A stretch of 51,682 bases of DNA from CAG-791 sp963658695 (GCA_963658695.1 CAVKRN010000011.1:1-51682); one strand, 5' to 3'. Numbered from the stretch's first letter, positions 34,307 through 42,456 are shown. Program-made: numbers and translations. The notes: generated from the sequence alone by a model not told the origin.

Positions 34307-35212
34307 TTGAACAGATTTATGCGTGCCATAGGCTTTTCGAAGCCATTGAAACGAAAAGAAATTCAGGCGTTAATTGAGGCCGGTATCAAGGATTGCAGAT
34401 ACAGGGCTTATACGACGGATGATGAGGATGAGAACATCGTTCTTGCACAATTTGAAATAAACTTCGGAGATGACTTTGGAATTTGCGTCTGCGGACAGTT
34501 TGATGAGGACGATCAGTTCTATCCGGATTACTATTATCCGTTTCTGGATACCAAAATGATCAGCAGTACAGAGGAGATTTCGGTAGAGCCACGCATTGAT
34601 AATGATTCCTATGCAGGAATCTGCGAGGATTTGCGGGTTGGCGTTACCCTGATATTTCGCCTTCGAAACTCCGTGGAGTATCTAAAATGCAAGCACACAA
34701 GCTTTGCTCCTTTGGAAAATTCCAGTGTCCTACTGACAGCATTGGCTGCAGAAGGAACGATTTTGATGCCGGTGTATAAAACCGAAGCGCAAGTACAGCA
34801 GATACAAGAAGAAAATGAAGAACGAATGATTCGTCTCCGGAAAGCCAAACGCGGCGATGAGGATGCCAGCCGGGAACTTACAGCACAGGAAATGGATCAA
34901 TATGCAGGATTGATGGAACATGTTCGGCAGGATGATATTTACAGCATAGTGGATTCGTATCTGATGCCGTACGGGGCGGAATGTGAATTGTATTCCATTC
35001 TTGGTGAAATAAAACGGACAGAGAAACGGGTAAATTATCTGACAAACGAAGAGTTGATGCTACTTCGAGTTGACTGTAATGGGTTGGAAATCGATATTTT
35101 GATTCATCAGGATGACCTTATGGGACAACCGGAGATAGGAAGAAGGTTTCGCGGTTATATATGGATGCAGGGTAAAATCTGGTTCGGAGCCATGGGAAAA
35201 CAGGAACAGTAA
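34307..35212 (+). CDS. DUF3881 family protein
   Basis: A 301-residue soluble protein resembling the Lachnospiraceae family DUF3881, which opens with a FMRAIGFS-like segment. It has no membrane segment. There is an acidic middle, a charged helix (VQQIQEENEERMIRLRKAKR) and a C-terminal beta-rich part (RVDCNGLEIDILIHQDDLMG). The function is unknown. I chose the TTG at 34,307 because AGGAG (34,295-34,299) lies 7 nt upstream; an ATG four codons later is the alternative. It is followed by pxpB after 32 bp without a terminator. Confidence 0.78.
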   Translation: MNRFMRAIGFSKPLKRKEIQALIEAGIKDCRYRAYTTDDEDENIVLAQFEINFGDDFGICVCGQFDEDDQFYPDYYYPFLDTKMISSTEEISVEPRIDNDSYAGICEDLRVGVTLIFRLRNSVEYLKCKHTSFAPLENSSVLLTALAAEGTILMPVYKTEAQVQQIQEENEERMIRLRKAKRGDEDASRELTAQEMDQYAGLMEHVRQDDIYSIVDSYLMPYGAECELYSILGEIKRTEKRVNYLTNEELMLLRVDCNGLEIDILIHQDDLMGQPEIGRRFRGYIWMQGKIWFGAMGKQEQ

Positions 35213-35244
35213 AGGAATATGCAATCTTAGAGCAGGAGGTTACT

Positions 35245-35964
35245 ATGAAAATATATCCAGTTGGTGACATGGCAATATCGGTTGATTTTGGAAATGTCAT
35301 TGAGGAAGCGGTAAATAATCAGGTAATGCGGTTGAAAGCGATGCTAAAAGACAGCAATATTCCGGGAATAGAGGAGATGCTGCCTTCCTATCGGGCACTG
35401 ATGATATGCTATGATCCCCATCGAATTTCCTATGCAGAGCTTTCGGAGAAGGTGGTGGAACTCCAGTCCCTGGGAGAAAAAGCAGCAAGCAGTGCAGAGG
35501 CCAAAGTCGTGCGTATTATTCCCTGCTGTTACGGAGGAGAGTATGGCGAGGATCTGCAGGGAATGGAAGAACTGACCGGTCTTTCCCAAAAGGAAATCAT
35601 CGATATACACGCAGGAACAGACTATAAGATCTATATGCTGGGATTCCTACCTGGTTTTGTATATCTGGGAGGTATGGATGAGAGAATTGCAGCGCCGCGT
35701 TTGGAATCACCTCGGGTAGCGATCCCTGCCGGCAGCGTTGGTATTGGCGGAAAACAGACGGGAGTCTATCCGATCGCCTCGCCGGGAGGATGGAGACTCA
35801 TTGGGACAACACCGGTTAAATTCTATGATCCAAAGGCGAAGAAGCCGATTCTGTGCAATGCAGGAGAATACATTCGATTCCAGCCGGTTTCCAAAGAAGA
35901 ATATCAGTCCATTGCGACGAAAATCGAGGAAGGAACATGGGAACCGGAAATTCTACGCATGTAG
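35245..35964 (+). CDS. pxpB: 5-oxoprolinase subunit PxpB (KipI homologue)
   Basis: A 239-residue protein of the allophanate-hydrolase-subunit-1 family. PxpB, PxpC and PxpA form the prokaryotic ATP-dependent 5-oxoprolinase that opens 5-oxo-L-proline to L-glutamate. The hallmark is GFLPGFVYLGG followed by PRVAIPAGSVGIGGKQTG and SPGGWRLIGTTP. The length equals the family's. GGAGG lies 6 nt before the ATG. B. subtilis KipI also inhibits the sporulation kinase KinA, so a signalling role is possible but less likely next to pxpA and pxpC. Confidence 0.92.
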   Translation: MKIYPVGDMAISVDFGNVIEEAVNNQVMRLKAMLKDSNIPGIEEMLPSYRALMICYDPHRISYAELSEKVVELQSLGEKAASSAEAKVVRIIPCCYGGEYGEDLQGMEELTGLSQKEIIDIHAGTDYKIYMLGFLPGFVYLGGMDERIAAPRLESPRVAIPAGSVGIGGKQTGVYPIASPGGWRLIGTTPVKFYDPKAKKPILCNAGEYIRFQPVSKEEYQSIATKIEEGTWEPEILRM

Positions 35965-35979
35965 CGTAGATGAGTACCG

Positions 35980-36008
35980 GGGAAATGCTGATTAAATCAG
36001 CATTTCCC
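35980..36008. promoter_or_regulatory. Perfect intercistronic hairpin between pxpB and pxpC
   Basis: GGGAAATGCTGAT pairs with ATCAGCATTTCCC around TAA. No T tract follows, so it probably sets mRNA stability or processing between the two cistrons. Confidence 0.6.
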
Positions 36009-36063
36009 TAATGCATTGCGATGAATGCAAAATGGTGACCAGGAGAGAAAAACGAGGTGTAAT

Positions 36064-37095
36064 ATGCTGAAAATTCAAATAGAAATACCGGGAATACTGA
36101 CTACGGTGCAGGATCAGGGAAGGGCCGGATACATGGAATATGGTGTCCGGACCGGCGGTGTCATGGATCGTCAGAGCAGCCGACTGGCAAATGCGCTGGT
36201 GGGCAATACAAATGCTGCAGCTGTTCTGGAAATGACATTGATGGGAATTACTGCTGTATTGGAAGGGGAAGGAACCATTGCTTTTACCGGTGCAGATATG
36301 GGAGCGTGCATGGATGGAATCCCGGTAGAGCGATACCAGGCAATATCGGTTAAAGGGAAATGTCGTCTGACCATGGGAATGGCCAAGAACGGCTGCCGAG
36401 GATACCTTGCGGTATCCGGGGGAATCGATGTTCCTCTTATTATGGGAAGCCGGTCAACGGATGTGAAATGCAGCCTTGGCGGACTGGACGGTCGACCGTT
36501 AAAGGCGGGGGATGAGCTGCATTCCGGGACGGATTTTGCGAAGGACGCAGAAAAGGCCGCTATGCAAAAAGAAATTGATGCGTTGCCACATTCTGTAAAA
36601 TTTGATACAGCACCAACCGTACGTGTTGTGGAAGGACCACAGGCAGATTGGTTTTCTGAAGAAGCAAGAACGCACTTTTACGGGAGCGAATATAAGGTAT
36701 CCGGTGAAAGTGATCGCATGGGAATGCGATTGGAGGGAGAAAGTGTTGAAAGCCTTCATGGAGTGGATATTGTGTCGGATGGCATAGCGTTTGGATCCAT
36801 CCAGATTCCCAAAAACGGAAAGCCGATTGTCATGATGGCAGACCATCAGACAATCGGAGGCTATGCAAAGTTGGGAACCGTTTGCTCATTTGATTTGCCA
36901 AAACTGGCACAGTTAAAGCCTGGGGATAAGGTATATTTTGAAAAAATCAGTGTCGAACGGGCGCAGTTCCTGCTGCAGCATCCGGAAGAACAGGAGCGCA
37001 GCACGGATCTGGTATTCCGTTCAAGAACAGAAGGCGGCAAGGGAAGACGGCATCACTTTCAGAAATACAACTATTATTACCGGCACGGGTGTTGA
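36064..37095 (+). CDS. pxpC: 5-oxoprolinase subunit PxpC (KipA homologue)
   Basis: A 343-residue biotin-dependent-carboxyltransferase-like protein, the other half of the PxpBC pair. Family marks are GILTTVQDQGRAGYMEYGV, TGADMGA, and the late IQIPKNGKPIVMMADHQTIGGYAKLG (quoted in pieces). The ATG at 36,064 follows GAGGTG by 5-6 nt. The last 30 residues (GGKGRRHHFQKYNYYYRHGC) are unusually basic and aromatic, and probably extend past the normal domain end. Confidence 0.9.
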   Translation: MLKIQIEIPGILTTVQDQGRAGYMEYGVRTGGVMDRQSSRLANALVGNTNAAAVLEMTLMGITAVLEGEGTIAFTGADMGACMDGIPVERYQAISVKGKCRLTMGMAKNGCRGYLAVSGGIDVPLIMGSRSTDVKCSLGGLDGRPLKAGDELHSGTDFAKDAEKAAMQKEIDALPHSVKFDTAPTVRVVEGPQADWFSEEARTHFYGSEYKVSGESDRMGMRLEGESVESLHGVDIVSDGIAFGSIQIPKNGKPIVMMADHQTIGGYAKLGTVCSFDLPKLAQLKPGDKVYFEKISVERAQFLLQHPEEQERSTDLVFRSRTEGGKGRRHHFQKYNYYYRHGC

Positions 37096-37144
37096 CAAGG
37101 CAAAAGCCGGAACTATAATGGTGTTAATTGTGAGCGGCAAGGAG

Positions 37145-37175
37145 GCCGGGTGGAGGGTTCCATCCGGCTTTTTTT
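37145..37175 (+). terminator. Intrinsic terminator after pxpC
   Basis: GCCGGGTGGA (37,145-37,154) pairs with TCCATCCGGC (37,159-37,168), one G-U, then seven T. It separates pxpBC from the transaminase gene. Confidence 0.9.
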
Positions 37176-37286
37176 GATGTTCGGGCGCAGATAGCGTGCC
37201 AATATAAAAGTAGACTGGTTGAATGTGGATATCTACGGAATGGTTCTGTAGAACAACAAGTCGAAGTGCCGCAGAGGAGAGAGAAT

Positions 37287-38135
37287 ATGAAGACATTAGG
37301 CTACTACAACGGCAAGTATGATGAAATCGAGAACATGTCGATTCCTATGAGTGATCGCGTGCACTGGTTCGGAGATGGCGTGTATGATGCAGGCCCTTGC
37401 CGCAATTATCATATCTTTGCAATCGATGAGCACGTGGACCGTTTCTTTAACAGCGCAGCGCTGCTGGACATTAAGATGCCGGTAACCAAGCAGGAGATGA
37501 AGGACCTGCTGAATGACCTGGTGAAGAAAATGGACACGGGAAATCTGTTCGTTTATTATCAGGTAACCAGAGGAAGCCAGGTTCTGCGCAACCACATTTT
37601 CCCGGAGGGAGCCGGTAATTTGTGGGTAATGCTGACACCGGCAGAGATCGGAGACGGCATCGCACCGATTTCCTGTATCACAGCACCGGATACACGCTTC
37701 TATCATTGCAATATCAAGACATTGAATCTGATTCCTTCCTGCGTTGCAGCAGAAAAGGCAAAGGAAGCCGATTGTGTAGAGACCATTCTCTACCGCAAGA
37801 ATATGGACAATCGTGTAACAGAGTGTGCACACAGTAATGTTCACATCATCAAGGATGGCAAGCTCTTTACGGCACCTACCGATGAACTGATCCTTCCCGG
37901 TATTGCCCGCGCGCATTTGATTCGGATGTGCAAGCAGCTGGGATACGCGGTAAGTGAGACACCGTATGATCTGGATACGCTTCGCAATGCCGATGAAATT
38001 CTGGTAACCAGCTCCAGCAAGCTGTGCCTGCACTGCAACACACTGGATGGTCAGCCGGTTGGCGGAAAGGCTCCGGAAATGCTGGAGGACATTCGCAGCC
38101 ATCTGTATGCGGAATTTGAGGAAGCAACAAACTGA
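37287..38135 (+). CDS. dat: D-amino-acid transaminase (class IV, PLP)
   Basis: A 282-residue fold-IV aminotransferase. It resembles Bacillus D-amino-acid aminotransferase throughout: SDRVHWFGDGVYD, YYQVTRGSQVLRNHIFP, and the PLP lysine Lys144 in CNIKTLNLIPS. VTECAHSNVHIIKDGKLFT follows. The enzyme interconverts D-Ala + 2-oxoglutarate and D-Glu + pyruvate. A branched-chain or aminodeoxychorismate enzyme is less likely given these D-AAT-type motifs. GAGGAGAG precedes the ATG at 37,287. Its placement between pxp genes and near alr supports D-amino-acid metabolism. Confidence 0.85.
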   Translation: MKTLGYYNGKYDEIENMSIPMSDRVHWFGDGVYDAGPCRNYHIFAIDEHVDRFFNSAALLDIKMPVTKQEMKDLLNDLVKKMDTGNLFVYYQVTRGSQVLRNHIFPEGAGNLWVMLTPAEIGDGIAPISCITAPDTRFYHCNIKTLNLIPSCVAAEKAKEADCVETILYRKNMDNRVTECAHSNVHIIKDGKLFTAPTDELILPGIARAHLIRMCKQLGYAVSETPYDLDTLRNADEILVTSSSKLCLHCNTLDGQPVGGKAPEMLEDIRSHLYAEFEEATN

Positions 38136-38225
38136 GCAAAAGGAACGCTGCGCGGCAGTGGTTTCGCGAAGGTGGGCTGAATCGTTACATCAAATTAAAG
38201 TAACTGTTTGCGTAAGGTATGCACT

Positions 38226-38265
38226 GCAAAAGATTCTCTTGGTTATGGCTGAGAGGATCTTTTGC
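38226..38265 (+). promoter_or_regulatory. Stem-loop between dat and the DUF1445 gene
   Basis: GCAAAAGATTCTCT (38,226-38,239) pairs with AGAGGATCTTTTGC (38,252-38,265), one T-G, 12-nt loop. Only TGTAA follows, so it is at best a weak terminator. The 199-bp gap has no gene. Confidence 0.5.
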
Positions 38266-38334
38266 TGTAACAGCAGACATATGAAGTGTTGAGGATTTGA
38301 ATCCAGCCGTTAAATTCAGGTATCAGGAGGGAAT

Positions 38335-39120
38335 ATGGATTATACATCGATTATGCCGTCAGAGCTTAGAAAGCTGATCCGGGATGAAGTTATTACAACC
38401 GAAACATCGGGCATGTGCCGAGGATATGCACAGGCAAATCTTGTTTCTCTGCCAAAGGAAATTGCCTATGATTTTCTGTTGTTTGCCCAGAGAAATCCAA
38501 GAGCCTGCCCGCTTCTGGAGGTGAGTGATGTGGGAAGCAGACAGCTTCACAGCATTGCGGCGGATACGGATATCGCGACTGATATTCCGAAATATCGCGT
38601 CTATGAGCACGGAGTGCTGACACATGAGGTGACAGATGCAAGACCCTTCTGGAGAGATGATCTTGTCAGCTTTCTGATCGGATGCAGCTTCTCCTTTGAG
38701 GGAGATCTGCTGGAGGCGGATGTGCCGGTACGACAGATTGAGGAAGGCTGCAACGTGCCGATGTACAACACCAATATCCCCTGCCAGTCTGCAGGAATCT
38801 TCCATGGAAATATGGTGGTTTCCATGCGGCCTATTCCGTATGCACTGGTACCCAAAGCTGTGCTTATTACAGGAGCAATGCCGAAGGTACACGGCGCACC
38901 GATTCACATCGGAGATCCGTCGGTGATCGGCATCACGGATCTGGAGCATCCGGATTACGGCGATATGGTAACCATTCGTGAAGGTGAAGTACCGGTATTC
39001 TGGCCCTGCGGAGTAACACCCCAGAACGTGATCATGCAGTCCAAACCGGAATATGTTATCACACATGCGCCAGGTCACATGTTCGTAACGGATGTGAAGA
39101 ACATAAATCTGAAATATTGA
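38335..39120 (+). CDS. DUF1445 / YcsI-type putative hydro-lyase (D-glutamate cyclase-related)
   Basis: A 261-residue protein of UPF0317/DUF1445. Characteristic segments are MCRGYAQANLVSLPKEIAYD, FAQRNPRACPLLEVSDVG, DLVSFLIGCSFSFEGDLL and ITHAPGHMFVTD. The family includes B. subtilis YcsI, encoded with the 5-oxoprolinase genes there too. The same domain forms part of animal D-glutamate cyclase (DGLUCY), which dehydrates D-glutamate to 5-oxo-D-proline. I infer a role with the DUF4392 protein at 39,942. AGGAGGG precedes the ATG. Confidence 0.88.
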   Translation: MDYTSIMPSELRKLIRDEVITTETSGMCRGYAQANLVSLPKEIAYDFLLFAQRNPRACPLLEVSDVGSRQLHSIAADTDIATDIPKYRVYEHGVLTHEVTDARPFWRDDLVSFLIGCSFSFEGDLLEADVPVRQIEEGCNVPMYNTNIPCQSAGIFHGNMVVSMRPIPYALVPKAVLITGAMPKVHGAPIHIGDPSVIGITDLEHPDYGDMVTIREGEVPVFWPCGVTPQNVIMQSKPEYVITHAPGHMFVTDVKNINLKY

Positions 39121-39174
39121 TTTATTGAGGATATCGAATACGTAACTATTCAGATAGCAAGAAAGAGGAACGCG

Positions 39175-39945
39175 ATGAAAATCGATTTAAACTGTGACAT
39201 GGGAGAGAGCTTCGGCAATTATAAAATCGGCATGGATCAGGAGGTTGTGGCACATATTTCATCTGCCAATGTAGCCTGCGGATTTCATGCGTCGGATCCG
39301 CTGGTGATGGAGAAAACAGTGGCGGCCTGCAAGGCGGCAAGCGTTGCAGTCGGTGCGCATCCCGGGTTTCCGGACTTGGTCGGCTTTGGCAGACGGAATC
39401 TGAAAGTTTCCGCTTCGGAGCTGAAGGCGATGATCATCTATCAGATTGGCGCGTTGAAGGCATTTTGCGATGCCGCAGGGGTTCCGCTGCAGCACGTCAA
39501 GCCCCATGGAGCGATGTACAACATGGCCGGAAAAGATCCGGAGATGGCAGATGCCATCTGTGAAGGCATTAAAGCGGTAGATCCTTCGCTGATACTCCTG
39601 GGACTTTCCGGATCGGAGCTGATCGAGGGAGCAAAGAGAGCCGGAATTCCCTACGCAAGAGAGGTGTTTGCGGATCGGGCATATGAGGAAGACGGATCCC
39701 TGGTTGCGCGTTCCAAAGAGGGTGCTGTCATCACAGATGAGGAAGAAGCCATTCGCCGGGTTGTGTCGATGGTAAAAGACCATAAAGTGACTGCAATCAC
39801 CGGAAAAGAAATCGAGGTTGTGCCGGATTCGATCTGTTTGCACGGAGATAATCCGAAGGCAGTGCTGTTCTCTGAAAAGATAAGGAAAACACTGGAAGCA
39901 GAGGGCGTGAATGTAGTACCGATCAAGGAGGTAATTGCAGGATGA
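39175..39945 (+). CDS. pxpA: 5-oxoprolinase subunit PxpA (LamB/YcsF family)
   Basis: A 256-residue protein of the LamB/YcsF family, the third 5-oxoprolinase subunit. It opens with DLNCDMGESFGNYKIGMD and contains SANVACGFHASDPLVM, GAHPGFPDLVGFGRR, and VKPHGAMYNMAGKDP. The late CLHGDNPKAV closes the family core. GAGGAACG precedes the ATG. Its last 4 bp overlap the DUF4392 gene (ATGA). Confidence 0.93.
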   Translation: MKIDLNCDMGESFGNYKIGMDQEVVAHISSANVACGFHASDPLVMEKTVAACKAASVAVGAHPGFPDLVGFGRRNLKVSASELKAMIIYQIGALKAFCDAAGVPLQHVKPHGAMYNMAGKDPEMADAICEGIKAVDPSLILLGLSGSELIEGAKRAGIPYAREVFADRAYEEDGSLVARSKEGAVITDEEEAIRRVVSMVKDHKVTAITGKEIEVVPDSICLHGDNPKAVLFSEKIRKTLEAEGVNVVPIKEVIAG

Positions 39946-40823
39946 GCGAGGCATTGATCAGCAAAGACCTGGATGAAATTGTTCTTCGCTATACGCAAAG
40001 AGGAATGCACGTTTTAAGAGAGCATCAGGAAGAGAATCTTTGCGGAAAGGCTGCCGAGGAAATTCTGTCCTGGGAAAAGGGAACTGTTCTTCTGGCAACC
40101 GGCTTCTATGTGGCAGGATACGCAGAAACCGACGGACCGGCCGGGACGATGGTGGAGGCAAAGGCTCTGCAGGCACTGGGATATCACCCGGTTGTGATCA
40201 CAGATTCCTTCTGCAAGGGATTTTTTGAGATGGAAGGCATCGACGTTGAGTACCTTCCCATGGAAGCAGATGATGCTGCCTGCCTTGCGGTAATAGACAA
40301 GTATAAGCCGGTCGGCATGATCTCCATTGAGCGCTGCGGGAAAAATATTGAAGATGATTACGCCAACATGCGAGGCATCAGTATTCTGGAAAACACGGCA
40401 CCTGTGGATCGCATTTTTGAGCTCGTCGGACCGGATGCAGCAGAGGGAGCTACCAGAATCCGCACCATCGGCGTGGGTGACGGCGGTAATGAAATCGGCA
40501 TGGGAAATCTTGCGGATATTATTACAAAGGACCTGTCGCTGGTTCCCTGCCGGGTTCGCACCGACATTTTGCTGACGGCAAGCGTGTCAAACTGGGGTGC
40601 CTATGGCATTGCCGCAGCGCTGGAGAGAGCAACCGGAACGGTTGTTTATTCTGTCATTGACGGCGTGCCGGTAGACAAAAAGGTAGAAGGCTACATCCAG
40701 GCAACCGTAGAGATCGGAAGCGTTGACGGCGTTACCCATGAGAGAGTAGCTCATGTTGACGGATATGAGGCCGAGATCGAGCAGGAGATTCTGAAGGCAC
40801 TGGCCGGCGCGGTGACGGAGTAA
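39942..40823 (+). CDS. DUF4392 domain protein (D-glutamate cyclase-like)
   Basis: A 293-residue DUF4392 protein. Typical segments are TGFYVAGYAETDGPAGTMVE, SIERCGKNIEDDYANMRG, and IGVGDGGNEIGMGN. The domain is the C-terminal part of the animal D-glutamate cyclase whose other part is DUF1445. Here the two are separate genes flanking pxpA. The 4-bp overlap with pxpA implies coupled synthesis and therefore a linked function in the 5-oxoproline/D-glutamate pathway (inference). Confidence 0.87.
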   Translation: MSEALISKDLDEIVLRYTQRGMHVLREHQEENLCGKAAEEILSWEKGTVLLATGFYVAGYAETDGPAGTMVEAKALQALGYHPVVITDSFCKGFFEMEGIDVEYLPMEADDAACLAVIDKYKPVGMISIERCGKNIEDDYANMRGISILENTAPVDRIFELVGPDAAEGATRIRTIGVGDGGNEIGMGNLADIITKDLSLVPCRVRTDILLTASVSNWGAYGIAAALERATGTVVYSVIDGVPVDKKVEGYIQATVEIGSVDGVTHERVAHVDGYEAEIEQEILKALAGAVTE

Positions 40824-40847
40824 TCGTAGTGCCATCCACAAATCGAG

Positions 40848-40930
40848 TAACAGCTTGCAGGCAAATTCAGTCATGGATTTGCCTGCAAGCTGTTAAGAAG
40901 GTTCACGTGGAAATATGGCAGGTGCTGAGC
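40848..40930 (+). repeat. Intergenic palindromic repeat, family 1, copy D, with 19-bp perfect hairpin
   Basis: The 388-bp spacer 40,824-41,211 has no gene; this is its first element. AACAGCTTGCAGGCAAAT (40,849-40,866) pairs perfectly with 40,877-40,894, extended by one T-A pair. GTTCACGTGGAAAT and the end-motif GGCAGGTGCTGA follow, as in copies A-C. There is no T tract; it may still end the upstream operon's mRNA. Confidence 0.68.
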
Positions 40931-40942
40931 AATAATGTATTC

Positions 40943-40986
40943 TTGTATACAAAACAGTGAAACAAGAACTGCATAATTGTATACAA
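40943..40986. promoter_or_regulatory. Two TTGTATACAA operators
   Basis: Identical 10-bp palindromes at 40,943-40,952 and 40,977-40,986, 34 bp apart centre to centre. TTGTATACAA-type sites are bound by several GntR-family regulators. The second site ends 6 bp before the -35. No GntR gene is in the window. Confidence 0.7.
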
Positions 40987-40992
40987 TTACTA

Positions 40993-41020
40993 TTGCAGCT
41001 TAAAAAAACTTGAATATAAT
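40993..41020 (+). promoter_or_regulatory. Promoter of the Liv-type transporter operon
   Basis: TTGCAG (40,993-40,998), 16-bp spacer, TATAAT (41,015-41,020). The predicted start is near 41,027. Confidence 0.72.
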
Positions 41021-41026
41021 AAAGCT

Positions 41027-41211
41027 TACATTACAAAGAGGTGATGGCAGGGAGACCTGCGATCACCTTTTTGTGTTTCCTCCGAATACGGCAAAGGCGT
41101 CGGACATTCCAAACAAGTAAGGGATGTCGGGCGCTTTTTCTGTATCCGGAGGAACGCAAACTCGGCGGGAGCAACGAGTCGCCGGAAACATGTCATAAGG
41201 AGGACATTATT
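41027..41211 (+). promoter_or_regulatory. Structured leader with two terminator-like hairpins
   Basis: Hairpin 1: AGGTGAT (41,039-41,045) with ATCACCT (41,062-41,068), an inner GCAGG/CCTGC and a GAGA tetraloop, then TTTTT (41,068-41,072). Hairpin 2: 41,097-41,110 with 41,121-41,134 (14 positions, one mismatch), then TTTTT (41,135-41,139). TTCCTCCGAATAC (41,077-41,089) can instead pair with GTATCCGGAGGAA (41,142-41,154), enclosing hairpin 2. A further CTCG/CGAG and TCCGG/CCGGA fold precedes the ribosome site AAGGAGG. This resembles an attenuator or riboswitch; I could not assign it to a known class. Confidence 0.6.
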
Positions 41212-42456
41212 ATGAAAAAGAGAATTTTAAGCGCGTTACTGGCAGGAGTTACCGCATTGTCGATGGCAGCCTGCGGCTCCACCACATCCTCTTCTTCCTC
41301 TGCATCTTCGGAAACCTCGGAAGCATCGGAAGAGACAACGACTGCGGAGAGCACAGCTTCCGGCGATACGATTAAAATCGGAACCATTGCTCCGAAGACT
41401 GGTTCGTATGCTTCCTTCGGCAGCGCTGCAACCAACGGTGCCAGCCTTGCCGTAAAGGAAATCAATGAGGCCGGCGGAATTGACGGCAAGCAGATTGAGC
41501 TCATCAGTACCGATGACCAGTCGGATCCTACCGAGTGTTTGAATGCATTTAACTCTCTGGTATCGGACGGTGTAGGACTGGTTGTTGGCTCCGTAACCTC
41601 CGGCTGCACGAGTGCAATTACCGGTGCAGCGAATGAGGAAGGCATCGTAATGATTACACCTTCCGCAACGGCAGATTCCATTACAACGGCAGATGATTAT
41701 GTATTCCGTGCCTGCTATGCAGATTCCTTCCAGGGCGCTATCGCGGCTGCTTATGCAAAACAGTCCGGATACACCAGCGTCGGCGTTGTGTACTGCGCAG
41801 CAGATACGTATTCCAAGGGACTGTACGATTCCTTCTCTGCAGCATGCGAGAAGTACGGCGTCAGTGTAGATGCAGTAGAGTCCACCGCATCCATGGATGT
41901 ACAGGATTATACAAACCAGTTTGCTTCTATGGTGAAGGCAGGTGTTGAACTGGTTTACTGCCCGTACTACTACGATGTAATCGGACCTTACCTCGTAACA
42001 CAGGCACGTGCTGCTGGTTATGACGGAATCATCATGGGAGCCGATGGCTATGACGGATCTCTGGATTACACCGTTGACGGTGCTGATCTGACCGCTTTCA
42101 ACAAGGTTTACTGGACAAACCACTTCGATTCTTCGGACACCTCTGAGGTTGTTCAGAACTTCGTTAAGGCATATGAGGCAGAGTACAATGAGACACCCAT
42201 CTGCTTCGCCGCTCTGGCATATGACTGCGTATATATGTACAAGGATGCCATCGAAAGAGCCGGCAGTGCTGATCCTTCCGCTGTACGCGATGCACTGGCA
42301 GATACCTCTGCAGAATATACCTGCGTAACAGGTACATTCTCACTGGATGAAACAGGAACGCCTTCCAAGGGTGCATCCATCATTTCCTTCGTATCGGACG
42401 GCACCACCGTTTCCTCTGAGCTCCTGGACGTTGTAACCAGCCTGCCTGAGGAATAA
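41212..42456 (+). CDS. ABC transporter substrate-binding lipoprotein, Leu/Ile/Val-type
   Basis: A 414-residue periplasmic-binding-fold protein (type 1, LivJ family), tethered as a lipoprotein through the lipobox SMAAC (Cys near residue 22). A Ser/Thr-rich linker precedes IKIGTIAPKTGSYASFGSAA; GASLAVKEINEAGGIDGKQI and the serine-rich GSVTSGCTSAI follow. It captures a branched-chain or other amino acid for the LivHMGF-like genes downstream. The neighbouring pxp/D-amino-acid genes suggest a less usual substrate (inference). The ATG follows AAGGAGG by 8-9 nt. Confidence 0.92.
   Translation: MKKRILSALLAGVTALSMAACGSTTSSSSSASSETSEASEETTTAESTASGDTIKIGTIAPKTGSYASFGSAATNGASLAVKEINEAGGIDGKQIELISTDDQSDPTECLNAFNSLVSDGVGLVVGSVTSGCTSAITGAANEEGIVMITPSATADSITTADDYVFRACYADSFQGAIAAAYAKQSGYTSVGVVYCAADTYSKGLYDSFSAACEKYGVSVDAVESTASMDVQDYTNQFASMVKAGVELVYCPYYYDVIGPYLVTQARAAGYDGIIMGADGYDGSLDYTVDGADLTAFNKVYWTNHFDSSDTSEVVQNFVKAYEAEYNETPICFAALAYDCVYMYKDAIERAGSADPSAVRDALADTSAEYTCVTGTFSLDETGTPSKGASIISFVSDGTTVSSELLDVVTSLPEE

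Noticed and set aside
34923..34935. GAACATGTTC in the DUF3881 gene as a LexA box
   Set aside because: The half-sites are 2 bp apart instead of 4, and it lies in the middle of a coding sequence.
40899..40914. A fourth parS-like sequence (GGTTCACGTGGAAATA)
   Set aside because: It has the TTCACGTG core but loses consensus bases on both sides, and is explained by the family 1 repeat arm.
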